DNA from: an uncultured Clostridia bacterium
Lineage (GTDB): Bacteria > Bacillota > Clostridia > Lachnospirales > Cellulosilyticaceae
Assembly: GCA_937921505.1 (NCBI GenBank)
Contig: CAKZUB010000019.1
Span: forward strand, 46,049 to 110,048
DNA: 64,000 nucleotides
Reading direction: 5' to 3'
Shown here: piece by piece, positions 9,505 through 17,761 of the stretch
Numbering within the stretch: position 1 is the stretch's first letter
Layout: each line of letters opens with the position of its first letter
Notes under the pieces: model-generated
What the model was told of the DNA's origin: nothing
The model's input: the letters and a program-made list of their open reading frames with translations, nothing else
The model's database searches: none
Program-made: the position numbers and the translations under genes

Positions 9505-9636
9505 TATCCGAACTTATTTATCTAAGGAAGATTCTATGATCAATAAGTCAGGGCTCTGTGGGAAACTGCGTAGCCTCCCTTTTTGGAAAGGATAGAGAAG
9601 CTTTATTTTATTCTGTCCTTTTGGGCAGAATTTTTT
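9505..9636 (+). promoter_or_regulatory. Moco-type riboswitch with transcription terminator
   Basis: The leader of mogA-tup-moe-moa. The segment 9505-9595 contains TCCGAACTT, a 7-bp stem ACTTATT/AATAAGT, and the blocks GGGAAACTG, GCCTCCC and TTTTGGAAAGGAT, which recur almost unchanged before the AOR gene. A perfect terminator follows: stem 9610-9618 with 9623-9631 (8 Watson-Crick pairs and one T-G, loop TTTT) and a T-run to 9636. Bases 9587-9596 (AAAGGATAGA) can instead pair with 9612-9621, disrupting that terminator. Inference: cofactor binding holds GGAAAG in the aptamer, frees the terminator, and shuts the operon off. The assignment to the Moco/Tuco class is from memory of its motif plus gene context. 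Confidence 0.75.
9610..9636 (+). terminator. Riboswitch-controlled intrinsic terminator
   Basis: Nine-base-pair stem (one of them T-G) with a four-base loop and T-run, ending 32 bases before the mogA start codon. It competes with an upstream alternative pairing (see the riboswitch entry). Confidence 0.8.
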
Positions 9637-9667
9637 GATTAATAAAACTATTGGTGGAGGGGATCTT

Positions 9668-10171
9668 ATGTATTCAGTAGGGATTATTACAGCAAGTGAT
9701 AAAGGTGCACGAGGGGAAAGACAAGATGTAAGTGGTAAGTTAATACAAACAGTTATGGAAGAGAAAGGCTATATTATAAAAAAATATGTGATACTGCCAG
9801 ATAATGCAGAAACCTTAGCGCAGGAAATGGTTGATATGGCAGATAAGCTGCATCTTAATTTAATTTTAACAACGGGTGGCACAGGGTTTAGTCAAAGGGA
9901 TGTTACCCCAGAAGCTACTTTAAAAGTTATTACTAAGCAGGCACCGGGCATATCAGAAGCTATCAGGTACAACAGTCTTCAAATTACACCTAAGGCGATG
10001 TTATCAAGAGGAATTTCAGGGATTCGAGATAAGACGCTTATTGTTAATTTACCAGGAAGCCCTAAAGCAGTTCAAGAATGTTTAGGGTTTATTGTTGATA
10101 CACTTCATCATGGCTTGCAAATATTAGTGGGTGATGCTTCTGAATGTGCTGAAAGTTTAAAGGATCAATAG
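9668..10171 (+). CDS. mogA: MogA/MoaB-family molybdopterin adenylyltransferase
   Basis: Adenylates molybdopterin before metal insertion by MoeA. The protein from the ATG at 9668 is 167 residues; I chose this start over an in-frame TTG at 9635 because GGTGGAGGGG sits just upstream and because 9635 falls inside the terminator. Seen: opening GIITASDKGARGERQDVSG, the MPT-binding loop TTGGTG near 68-73 and PGSPKAV near 135-141. It is the first gene of a cofactor operon preceded by a Moco-type riboswitch. MogA and MoaB are hard to separate by eye. Confidence 0.88.
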   Translation: MYSVGIITASDKGARGERQDVSGKLIQTVMEEKGYIIKKYVILPDNAETLAQEMVDMADKLHLNLILTTGGTGFSQRDVTPEATLKVITKQAPGISEAIRYNSLQITPKAMLSRGISGIRDKTLIVNLPGSPKAVQECLGFIVDTLHHGLQILVGDASECAESLKDQ

Positions 10172-10199
10172 GCTAAATTATAAAAGGAAGGAATACACT

Positions 10200-11060
10200 A
10201 TGAAAAAGAAAATAATTTTAGTATTTTCAATTATTCTCATAGCTATTGTAAGTGTGAGCGCAATTATGCTTGCAAAAATAAATGCTAAAAAAACATCCAA
10301 CCTTTTAATTGGTTCGACAACAAGCCTTCAAGACAGTGGACTTTTAGAGGAGCTTTTACCACAATTTTATGAAGAAACAGGGATTTTGGCTAAGGTTATT
10401 GCTGTTGGAACAGGACAAGCTATTAAGCTTGGACAAGATGGAGAAGTGGATGTGCTTTTAGTTCATGATAAACCCTCAGAAATAGCATTTGTGGAAGAAG
10501 GTCATGGTACAAAAAGATGGGATGTTATGTACAATGACTTTATTTTAGTAGGTCCACAAGAAGACCCTTTACATATTAAAGATAAATTAGGAACAGATAT
10601 ATTAGAAGCATTTAAGCTAATAGCATCACAAGATGCAGCGTTTATTTCTAGAGGGGATAATTCAGGGACGCATAAAAAGGAAGTTGGGATTTGGAAAGCG
10701 CTTAATATAGATACTACTACTCAATATAATGGCTACATTTCAGCAGGAAAAGGGATGGGTGATGTTTTAAAAATGGCAGATGAGTTAAGAGCCTATACTT
10801 TGACAGATCGTGCGACTTACTTGAAATTTTCCAAGCAACTGGCATTAGATGTAGTCACTGAGGGCGATGAACATCTTATAAATATGTATGGGGTTATAGC
10901 TATTAACCCTGAAAAAAACAAGGCGATTAATAGTAAAGGTGCACAAGCATTTGTTAAATGGTTGTTATCATTAGAGGTACAGAAAAAAATAGGTGAGTAT
11001 GGGATAGATGTAGGGGGAAGGCCGCCTTTTATCCCAGCGGCAGAGGACTACCATGAATGA
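10200..11060 (+). CDS. tupA: Tungstate ABC transporter substrate-binding protein
   Basis: Captures tungstate outside the membrane. The 286-residue protein has an N-terminal hydrophobic helix (residues 4-25) without a lipobox cysteine, so it is either a cleaved secreted protein or held by an uncleaved anchor. The mature part opens with GSTTSLQDSGLLEELLP, has GQAIKLGQDGEVDVLLVHD and ISRGDNSGTHKKE, and ends with GRPPFIPAA, all typical of TupA rather than ModA. It overlaps tupB by 8 bases. Tungstate specificity is inferred from TupA likeness and the tungsten enzyme downstream. Confidence 0.9.
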   Translation: MKKKIILVFSIILIAIVSVSAIMLAKINAKKTSNLLIGSTTSLQDSGLLEELLPQFYEETGILAKVIAVGTGQAIKLGQDGEVDVLLVHDKPSEIAFVEEGHGTKRWDVMYNDFILVGPQEDPLHIKDKLGTDILEAFKLIASQDAAFISRGDNSGTHKKEVGIWKALNIDTTTQYNGYISAGKGMGDVLKMADELRAYTLTDRATYLKFSKQLALDVVTEGDEHLINMYGVIAINPEKNKAINSKGAQAFVKWLLSLEVQKKIGEYGIDVGGRPPFIPAAEDYHE

Positions 11061-11745
11061 ACTTACAAATGGCTTCATAAAAGCTTTTGAGCTCATTATT
11101 TCCCTAGATTCCGAGTTATATCAAATTATTATAAGATCTCTTTTTGTTTCACTATCAGCGGTAGTGATTTCAGCGCTATTTTGTATTCCTTTTGGTATTT
11201 GGCTTGGACTTAAAAGGTTTAAGGGAAAACAGTTTGTTTCTAGAATTTTATATGCTTCAATGAGTACGCCGTCAGTTGTAATAGGACTTGTTATTTTACT
11301 GCTTCTCTCAAGAAAAGGACCGTTAGGCTTTATGGGGCTTTTGTATACGCCAGTCGCTATGATTATCGCTCAGATAGTGTTAGTTACACCTCTTATTTTA
11401 GGACTTACCTATAATACAGTCAAACAAAGGGGATCTATTATACAGCATGAAGGCTTGCTGCTTGGTGCCAATTCTTTTCAAATAATTATACTCATCATAC
11501 GTGAACTTAAAATAGATCTATTGGTTCATTTAATGGCTGGGTTTTCAAGAGCTATTTCAGAAGTTGGGGCTGTAATGATTGTTGGAGGTAATATTAAAGG
11601 TGTAACGCGGGTCATGACAACTTCTATAGCACTGATGAATGCTATGGGAGAGTATGACATGGCGATAGCACTTGGAGTAGTGCTGCTCTTTATTTCCTTA
11701 CTCGTTAATACCATTGTCTATAGGGAGGATGCCAGATGGAAATAG
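11053..11745 (+). CDS. tupB: Tungstate ABC transporter permease
   Basis: A 230-residue inner-membrane protein with five to six hydrophobic segments. The coupling loop that docks on the ATPase is visible in FSRAISEVGAVMIVGGN (about residues 163-179), the EAA-like region of molybdate/tungstate/sulfate permeases. It overlaps tupA at its 5' end and tupC by 10 bases at its 3' end, so the three subunits are translationally coupled. Confidence 0.9.
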   Translation: MNELTNGFIKAFELIISLDSELYQIIIRSLFVSLSAVVISALFCIPFGIWLGLKRFKGKQFVSRILYASMSTPSVVIGLVILLLLSRKGPLGFMGLLYTPVAMIIAQIVLVTPLILGLTYNTVKQRGSIIQHEGLLLGANSFQIIILIIRELKIDLLVHLMAGFSRAISEVGAVMIVGGNIKGVTRVMTTSIALMNAMGEYDMAIALGVVLLFISLLVNTIVYREDARWK

Positions 11746-12350
11746 TCATTCAAAATCTTGTGAAAAGATATGATCAAAAGCTTATATTTAATATTTCTAA
11801 CTTGCATTTTAAAAAAGGAAAAATTATTGGCTTATTAGGGGATAATGGCTCGGGTAAAAGTACTTTACTTAAAATGATAAGTGGCATGGATAAAGAGTAT
11901 GAAGGAAAAATTCTTTATGATGGTTATTCATTAAAGCATCATATGACACATCGTATCGGGATGGTAAGTCAAAAACCTTATCTCTTTAAGCGCAGTGTTT
12001 ATGAAAATATTGAATACCCTCTTAAAATACGAAAAGTAGAAAAAGGCAAAAGAAAAGAAGTGGTAGATGGCTTTTTAAGAGATATGAATCTTGAGTCTAT
12101 CCAAGATCAAAGAGCAGATACTTTATCAGGTGGAGAAGCTCAAAAAGTTGCTTTAGCTCGCGCACTTTCTGCAAAACCTAAACTACTCTTATTAGATGAA
12201 ACAACTGCTAATATCCATGAAGAGGCTATTTGTACGATTGAGCATCAGTTGAAATCTTATCACGAACAAATGGCGTGTACTATTATTTTTGTTACACATA
12301 ATCTTCTTCAAGCAGAACGTTTTTGTGATGAGAGAGTGTGGCTAAGCTGA
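11736..12350 (+). CDS. tupC: Tungstate ABC transporter ATP-binding protein
   Basis: ATPase of 204 residues driving TupAB. Walker A GDNGSGKST near 35-43, signature LSGGEAQKVALARAL near 130, Walker B LLLLDETTA near 150 and the switch histidine in FVTHN near 188 are all present. It has no C-terminal TOBE/molybdate-binding domain, unlike ModC, which fits TupC. It starts with an AGGGAGG site inside tupB. Confidence 0.9.
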   Translation: MEIVIQNLVKRYDQKLIFNISNLHFKKGKIIGLLGDNGSGKSTLLKMISGMDKEYEGKILYDGYSLKHHMTHRIGMVSQKPYLFKRSVYENIEYPLKIRKVEKGKRKEVVDGFLRDMNLESIQDQRADTLSGGEAQKVALARALSAKPKLLLLDETTANIHEEAICTIEHQLKSYHEQMACTIIFVTHNLLQAERFCDERVWLS

Positions 12351-12407
12351 TGAGGTCAAAAAGGCTGCATTTAATGCATAAGTTACTTAGTAAAAAGGGG
12401 GAATACG

Positions 12408-13646
12408 ATGGAGTTTTTCAATGTAGCAACTGTAGAAGACGTAGATGTAATACTTAAAGAAATAGCTTCAACTTATTTAGCAGAGGAAGAAATAGAAGAG
12501 TTGCTAAATAGTGTAGGTCGCATTGTAAGTGAAGATATTTTTGCTACAATAGATTTACCGGAGTTTAATCGTTCAACGGTGGATGGCTATGCAGTGATAA
12601 GCCAGGAAGTTATGGGCGCATCAGAATCCATACCGAGCTTTTTAGAATGTATAAGCGAGGTACGGATGGGAGAGGTAGTTGATTTTAGTCTCCAAAAGGG
12701 CAAAGCTGTTTATGTACCAACGGGAGGGATGATTCCAGAAGGTGCAGATGGCATGGTTATGATAGAGTACGTAGAAAAACTAGATGAGCAGACTATTTTA
12801 GTTTATAAACCTATTGCACCTTTAGAAAATATGACACTTATAGGAGATGATTTAAAAAAAGGAGAACGAGTTATCCGAAAAGGTAAAAAATTAACGCCTT
12901 ATGATATAGGATTACTCGTTGGTTTAGGTATTACAAAGGTAAAAGTCTATAAAAAGCCGCGATTTGCAGTTATCTCAACAGGAGATGAAATAGTTGATGT
13001 AGATGCAGCTCAAAAAGTTGGACAAATAAGAGATATTAACGGCTATGCTCTTGTGGCTCTTATCACACAACTTGGAGGAGACGTATTTCAAAAAGTTATT
13101 GTTAAAGATGATTTTGATAAATTGCAGACAGCACTTAAAGCATCTTTAGAACAGGTAGATATCGTACTTATTTCTGGAGGAAGCTCTGTTGGAACCAGGG
13201 ATTATACCAAAGATGTTATTGAATCTGTAGGGGGCAAGGTTTTAGTTCATGGTATTTCAATAAAACCCGGAAAACCAACGATTATTGGACAAGTTAATGA
13301 AAAAATCATTTTTGGACTGCCTGGACATCCAGCATCTGCTTTAATCGTATTTAATCGCTTTGTAAAAACTTATATGCAGCAGATCCTAGCACGTAATGAA
13401 AAAGAACTTAGTATTGTGGCAACACTCGCGGGAAATGTACATGCATCTCCAGGCAAAGAAACTTATCAGATGGTTCAGCTTATACTTGGGGAGAGTGGAT
13501 GGCGTGCTATTCCGTTTTATGGCAAATCGGGTATGATGACACTGCTTGCTAAGTCCTCCGGGTATATTCGTATTCGGGATGATCAAGAAGGTTTAATGAA
13601 AGGTGAACAAGTAGAGGCATTTTTATTTCAGGAGGTGATGTTATAA
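12408..13646 (+). CDS. moeA: Molybdopterin molybdotransferase MoeA
   Basis: Inserts molybdate or tungstate into adenylated molybdopterin. The 412-residue length is standard. Motifs: LPEFNRSTVDGYAV near 46-59, STGDEIVDV near 189, SGGSSVGTRDYT near 255-266, HGISIKPGKPTIIG near 281 and GLPGHPASA near 303. An AAAGGGGG site precedes the ATG. It lies one base before a second MoeA-like gene; pairs of MoeA paralogues are common in tungsten users, where one may be metal-specific. Confidence 0.94.
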   Translation: MEFFNVATVEDVDVILKEIASTYLAEEEIEELLNSVGRIVSEDIFATIDLPEFNRSTVDGYAVISQEVMGASESIPSFLECISEVRMGEVVDFSLQKGKAVYVPTGGMIPEGADGMVMIEYVEKLDEQTILVYKPIAPLENMTLIGDDLKKGERVIRKGKKLTPYDIGLLVGLGITKVKVYKKPRFAVISTGDEIVDVDAAQKVGQIRDINGYALVALITQLGGDVFQKVIVKDDFDKLQTALKASLEQVDIVLISGGSSVGTRDYTKDVIESVGGKVLVHGISIKPGKPTIIGQVNEKIIFGLPGHPASALIVFNRFVKTYMQQILARNEKELSIVATLAGNVHASPGKETYQMVQLILGESGWRAIPFYGKSGMMTLLAKSSGYIRIRDDQEGLMKGEQVEAFLFQEVML

Positions 13647-13647
13647 C

Positions 13648-15609
13648 ATGTATAAAGAGAATCAATTAAAGGATAAAGCAGAAGTAGAAATAGACACACA
13701 AGTAGAAAAAGAAAAAGATCAGCATACTAGAAATGTTTATATATCTAATATCCCTGTTGAAGAAGCTCTTAAGTTATATAAGGATGCTTTAGCATATCCG
13801 CTAAAAACCGAAAAGATACCAGTGGGAGAATCTTTGTTTAGAACGACTTGTGAGGCTGTTTTTGCAACTATTTCATCACCACATTATCACGGGGCGGCTA
13901 TGGATGGTATTGCGGTAATGGCTGCAAGCACCTACGGCGCTTGTGAAAAAACACCTAAGTGTCTTACGCTTGGAGAACATTTTGAATATATCAATACAGG
14001 CAACCCAATGCCAGTAGATACAGATGCCGTTATTATGATTGAAGATGTAGCAGCAGTGGATCAGGGGAGGATTCAAATTATAGCGCCAGCTTATCCGTGG
14101 CAGCATGTGAGGCAAGTTGGGGAAGATATTGTTCAAGGCGAGATGATTATTCCTTCACACCACAGGATTAGACCTATGGATATAGGAGCACTTTTAAACG
14201 GGGGTGTGCAACAAGTTGAGGTGTTTGCAAAAACATCTGTCGGCATACTTCCAACCGGAACAGAGATAGTCCAAGATGTAAACTTACTTAAGTATGGCAA
14301 AATTATAGACTCCAACTCAAAGGTTTTTGAGGGATTAGTGATAGAAGCGGGAGGCATTCCTAAAATATATACCCCTGTTACAGATGAGAGAGAGGCTTTA
14401 AAAGCAGCTATAAAAAAGGGAGTAGAAGAAAATGATGTGTTAATCATCAATGCTGGTTCTTCAGCAGGATCAAAAGACTTTACAGTAGATCTGATCCGGG
14501 AGCTTGGAGAAGTTGTTGTACATGGTGTTGCTTTAAAGCCAGGCAAACCTACAATACTTGGCATCATAAGTGGTAAACCAGTAATTGGTATTCCAGGCTA
14601 TCCTGTTTCTGCTTACTTTTCTTTTGAGACCTTTGCAAAGCCTATTATAGAGTGGTATTTAGGCAAAAAAGATCAAACAAAGTCTATTAGGGCTGTTTTA
14701 TCACAGAGAGTTGTTTCATCACTCAAGCATCAAGAATTGGTAAGAGTAACTTTAGGTGAAGTCGGGAAGCGTCTTATTGCTACCCCTTTAAATCGTGGGG
14801 CAGGTGCTAGCATGAGCCTTGTAAGAGCAGACGGTGTTTTAACAGTACCTCGGATGTCAGAAGGGATTGAAGGCGGACAAGAAGTTGATATTGCACTTAT
14901 TAAACCCTTAGAAGAGATTTTAGAAAGAGTGGTCTTGATTGGCAGCCATGACTTGATTTTAGATTTGATTGCAGATAAGAGGCCACTTACGTCAGGACAT
15001 GTAGGGAGTCTAGGTGGTATTATGGCTATGAAGCGTGGGGAATGTCATATCGCACCTATTCACCTGTTAGATGAGCATACAGGGGAGTACAATATTTCTT
15101 ATGTGAAAAAATATTTTCCACTAGGATCGATGGCTATTATTAAGGGGGTTAAAAGACTCCAAGGTCTTATGGTTCAAAAAGGAAATCCTAAACATATAGA
15201 GGGGTTTTCGGATCTCGTAAGAGCGGATATTCATTATGTGAATCGTCAGCGTGGAGCTGGTACAAGGCAACTCTTAGACTATGAACTTAAAAAAGAGCAC
15301 ATAGATCCTGCAGATATTACCGGCTATAATAGAGAGATGACAACACATATGAGTGTAGCTGTAACAATTGCTTCAGGAACGGCAGATGTAGGTCTTGGGG
15401 TTTTATCTGCGGCTTTAGCGATGGATCTTGACTTTATACCTGCTTGCTATGAAGAATATGATTTTTTAATTCCTATGATGTATTTAGAGGATGTGCGCGT
15501 TCAAAACTTTATACAGATTTTGAAATCACAGGAGTTCAAAGAAAAACTCACTTTAATTGGAGGGTATATGCTTCAAAATCCTGGTGAAGTCTTGAAAGTA
15601 GGTGAGTAG
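13648..15609 (+). CDS. MoeA-like protein fused to a periplasmic-binding-protein-like domain
   Basis: A 653-residue two-part protein. After a charged N-terminal tail (about 1-30), a full MoeA module (about 33-425) shows HGAAMDGIAVM, LPTGTEIV, NAGSSAGSKDFT, ALKPGKPTILG and GIPGYPVSA. The C-terminal 220 residues resemble a type 2 substrate-binding fold (PBP_like): GSHDLILDLIAD, GSLGGIMAMKRGE, NRQRGAGTRQLLDYEL and the tail YDFLIPMMYLED. The architecture is known in clostridia and archaea; the extra domain may sense or deliver the oxyanion. GGAGGTGATG inside moeA serves as ribosome binding site. Confidence 0.9.
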   Translation: MYKENQLKDKAEVEIDTQVEKEKDQHTRNVYISNIPVEEALKLYKDALAYPLKTEKIPVGESLFRTTCEAVFATISSPHYHGAAMDGIAVMAASTYGACEKTPKCLTLGEHFEYINTGNPMPVDTDAVIMIEDVAAVDQGRIQIIAPAYPWQHVRQVGEDIVQGEMIIPSHHRIRPMDIGALLNGGVQQVEVFAKTSVGILPTGTEIVQDVNLLKYGKIIDSNSKVFEGLVIEAGGIPKIYTPVTDEREALKAAIKKGVEENDVLIINAGSSAGSKDFTVDLIRELGEVVVHGVALKPGKPTILGIISGKPVIGIPGYPVSAYFSFETFAKPIIEWYLGKKDQTKSIRAVLSQRVVSSLKHQELVRVTLGEVGKRLIATPLNRGAGASMSLVRADGVLTVPRMSEGIEGGQEVDIALIKPLEEILERVVLIGSHDLILDLIADKRPLTSGHVGSLGGIMAMKRGECHIAPIHLLDEHTGEYNISYVKKYFPLGSMAIIKGVKRLQGLMVQKGNPKHIEGFSDLVRADIHYVNRQRGAGTRQLLDYELKKEHIDPADITGYNREMTTHMSVAVTIASGTADVGLGVLSAALAMDLDFIPACYEEYDFLIPMMYLEDVRVQNFIQILKSQEFKEKLTLIGGYMLQNPGEVLKVGE

Positions 15610-16567
15610 TTTGAAAGATACATATGGGAGAGAGATTAACTATTTACGATTATCTATAACAGATTTATGTAATCTCAGATGTCAGTACTGCATGCCATCA
15701 AATGGTATTCAAAAGATAGCGCATGCAGCTATTTTAACACTTGAAGAGCTTGATGAAATAGCCTTGGCTTTTGCAAGACTTGGGATTACTAAAGTCCGCA
15801 TTACAGGAGGCGAGCCCCTTGCAAGAAAAGGGATTATTACGCTAATAGAGAAAATAAGCCGACACGAGAGTATCACAGATCTTGCTTTAACAACAAATGG
15901 GACGCTTTTAAATACTATGGCACAAGATCTCAAAAATGCAGGTCTTAAGAGAGTCAATATTAGTGTAGATTCTTTAGATGATAAAAAATACAACATGATG
16001 ACCAGAGGCGGCAAACTAAAAGAAGTCCTTAAGGGCATCGAAAAAGCTAAAGAAGTAGGCTTAACGCCTATTAAGCTCAATGTTGTATTAATTGGTGGAT
16101 TTAATGATAATGAGATTGAAAGTTTTGTTAGCCTTACTCAAGATGAAGCTATAGATGTACGCTTTATTGAGCTTATGCCAATAGGCGAAGTGGCTAAGTG
16201 GTCACAGAGCAATTTCTTGCCAAATGACTATGTACTAGAGACTGTACCTACACTTGTGAAAATGGAGAAGGTGGACCCAAGCTCACCTGCACTTTACTAT
16301 CAACTCCCCGGAGCCAAAGGCCGAGTGGGGCTTATTAGTCCTGTTTCTTGTAAGTTTTGTCATACATGCAACAGAGTACGCTTAACATCAGAAGGTAAAC
16401 TCAAACATTGCCTTCATTCTAATGAAGAATTTGATTTAAAAGAAGTGTTAAGACAAGGGAATAGCATAACAGATTTTATTCAATATGTTATGCTGCAAAA
16501 ACCCTTAGAACATACGATTGAAGAGGGAAGCTTTATTGCAAGAAATATGATTCAAGTTGGTGGATAA
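15602..16567 (+). CDS. moaA: GTP 3',8-cyclase MoaA
   Basis: Radical SAM enzyme making the first pterin precursor from GTP. The N-terminal cluster motif CNLRCQYCMP is near residues 23-32, the SAM-binding TGGEPLARKG near 70, the C-terminal cluster CKFCHTCNRVRL near 252 with a further Cys in KHCLH, and the protein ends in a double glycine needed for catalysis in the family. The start is uncertain: GTG at 15602 overlaps the preceding stop by 8 bases, while a TTG at 15611 has GGTGAG 5' to it. Either gives a complete enzyme. Confidence 0.94.
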   Translation: MSSLKDTYGREINYLRLSITDLCNLRCQYCMPSNGIQKIAHAAILTLEELDEIALAFARLGITKVRITGGEPLARKGIITLIEKISRHESITDLALTTNGTLLNTMAQDLKNAGLKRVNISVDSLDDKKYNMMTRGGKLKEVLKGIEKAKEVGLTPIKLNVVLIGGFNDNEIESFVSLTQDEAIDVRFIELMPIGEVAKWSQSNFLPNDYVLETVPTLVKMEKVDPSSPALYYQLPGAKGRVGLISPVSCKFCHTCNRVRLTSEGKLKHCLHSNEEFDLKEVLRQGNSITDFIQYVMLQKPLEHTIEEGSFIARNMIQVGG

Positions 16568-16584
16568 CAAGAGGAGGAGAATAA

Positions 16585-17061
16585 ATGTCATTTACACACT
16601 TTAATGATTCAGGAAGGGCTTATATGGTAGAGGTCACCGGGAAAGACGATACTTCAAGAACTGCAATTGCACAAGGTCGGATTACTATGAAACCAGAAAC
16701 AATAGAAGCCATTCAAAATGAGCGTATTAAAAAGGGAGATGTTTTATCAGTTTCTCAAGTTGCAGGCATTATGGGAGCCAAAAAAACAAGTGAGGTTATT
16801 CCTATGTGCCATCCGCTCATGTTAACTGGGGTAGATCTGCGTTTTCAGATAGAGAAAAATTGCATTTTAATTGAAGCAGAAGTTAAGACAGTAGGTAAAA
16901 CAGGCGTTGAGATGGAAGCTTTAACAGCTGTAGCGATGGCAGCTTTAACCATCTATGATATGTGCAAGGCGCTTGATAAAGAAATGGTGATTGGAGAAAT
17001 CAGTTTGATGAAAAAAACAGGTGGTAAATCAGGAGATTATTTTAAGGAGGGGCTAAAATGA
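16585..17061 (+). CDS. moaC: Cyclic pyranopterin monophosphate synthase MoaC
   Basis: Converts the MoaA product to cyclic pyranopterin monophosphate. The 158-residue protein has the family motifs [16 protein letters not shown] (near 72), [11 protein letters not shown] (near 111) and [10 protein letters not shown] at the C-terminus. AAGAGGAGG precedes the ATG. It overlaps the next gene by 4 bases (ATGA junction). Confidence 0.95.
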   Translation: MSFTHFNDSGRAYMVEVTGKDDTSRTAIAQGRITMKPETIEAIQNERIKKGDVLSVSQVAGIMGAKKTSEVIPMCHPLMLTGVDLRFQIEKNCILIEAEVKTVGKTGVEMEALTAVAMAALTIYDMCKALDKEMVIGEISLMKKTGGKSGDYFKEGLK

Positions 17062-17504
17062 GCAAAGTTATTGGAAAAGTCATTTCAGTGAATATCAGTA
17101 AAGAAAAAGGCGTTATCAAAGAATCAATTCCAGAAGGCTATTTTCAAGAATCACATGGGTTAGTAGGCGATGCCCATGCAGGGAAGTGGCATAGACAGGT
17201 CAGTTTACTGGCACAAGAAAGTATTGATAAGATGACGAAAGTGGGGATTGAAGGACTTTGCAGTGGGAAATTTGCTGAAAACATTACGACACAAGGTATT
17301 GAACTTCATACCCTTAAAGTAGGTACATTACTTAAAATTGGAGAAACCATCCAAGAGCTTTCACAAATCGGTAAAGAATGTCATACTGGGTGCGCGATAA
17401 AAGTACAAGTAGGCCAATGTATTATGCCTAAAGAAGGTATTTTTACAAAAGTTATCCAAAGTGGCATCGTTAAAGCAGGTGACAGTATTGAAATAGTTGA
17501 GTAA
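17058..17504 (+). CDS. MOSC domain protein
   Basis: A 148-residue single MOSC domain, the family related to the C-terminal domain of Moco sulfurase. Characteristic segments are [19 protein letters not shown] (near 36-54), [12 protein letters not shown], and ECHTGCAIK with the conserved cysteines near 108-112. Clostridial operons often place such a protein after moaC, where it may carry sulfur or bind cofactor; this role is inference. It closes the first cofactor operon. Confidence 0.9.
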   Translation: MSKVIGKVISVNISKEKGVIKESIPEGYFQESHGLVGDAHAGKWHRQVSLLAQESIDKMTKVGIEGLCSGKFAENITTQGIELHTLKVGTLLKIGETIQELSQIGKECHTGCAIKVQVGQCIMPKEGIFTKVIQSGIVKAGDSIEIVE

Positions 17505-17611
17505 AATAAGTAATCTTCAAATTTTAACTTGAGGAAATTCAATAAATCTGATAACATATAAGTAATTACAGAGATGATTGTAGTTAATTTGTACAAAATT
17601 AGAGTAAACCC

Positions 17612-17735
17612 AACGTCCGAGTTAATTGTTCTAACGTTTATGGCTATGAACTGCTAGACTATGGCTATGAACTATTAACCTATGGGTAGCACAGGAAACT
17701 GTACTGCCTCCCATGTTTGGAAAGGATTTGGAAAT
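17612..17735 (+). promoter_or_regulatory. Second Moco-type riboswitch, before AOR
   Basis: The region shares GTCCGAGTT, a 6-bp stem GTTAAT/ATTAAC, AGGAAACTG, GCCTCCC and TTTGGAAAGGAT with the leader at 9505. Between the arms of the stem the segment TATGGCTATGAACTGCTAGA is followed by a near copy, making this aptamer longer than the first. No terminator follows; the ribosome binding site AAAGGGGG is about 20 bases beyond the last conserved block, so control would be translational or by another mechanism. Location before a pterin-tungsten enzyme supports the call. Confidence 0.68.
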
Positions 17736-17761
17736 AAATAAAACCAAAAGGGGGTCGTTTT

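Noticed and set aside
9635..9667. Longer mogA starting at a TTG
   Set aside because: It overlaps the terminator T-run, and the MogA family start aligns with the ATG at 9668.
14133..14567. Long minus-strand frame within the MoeA fusion gene
   Set aside because: Serine/proline-rich shadow of a clearly conserved plus-strand gene; the same applies to 24536-24958, 32038-32490, 50601-51101 and 54707-55126.
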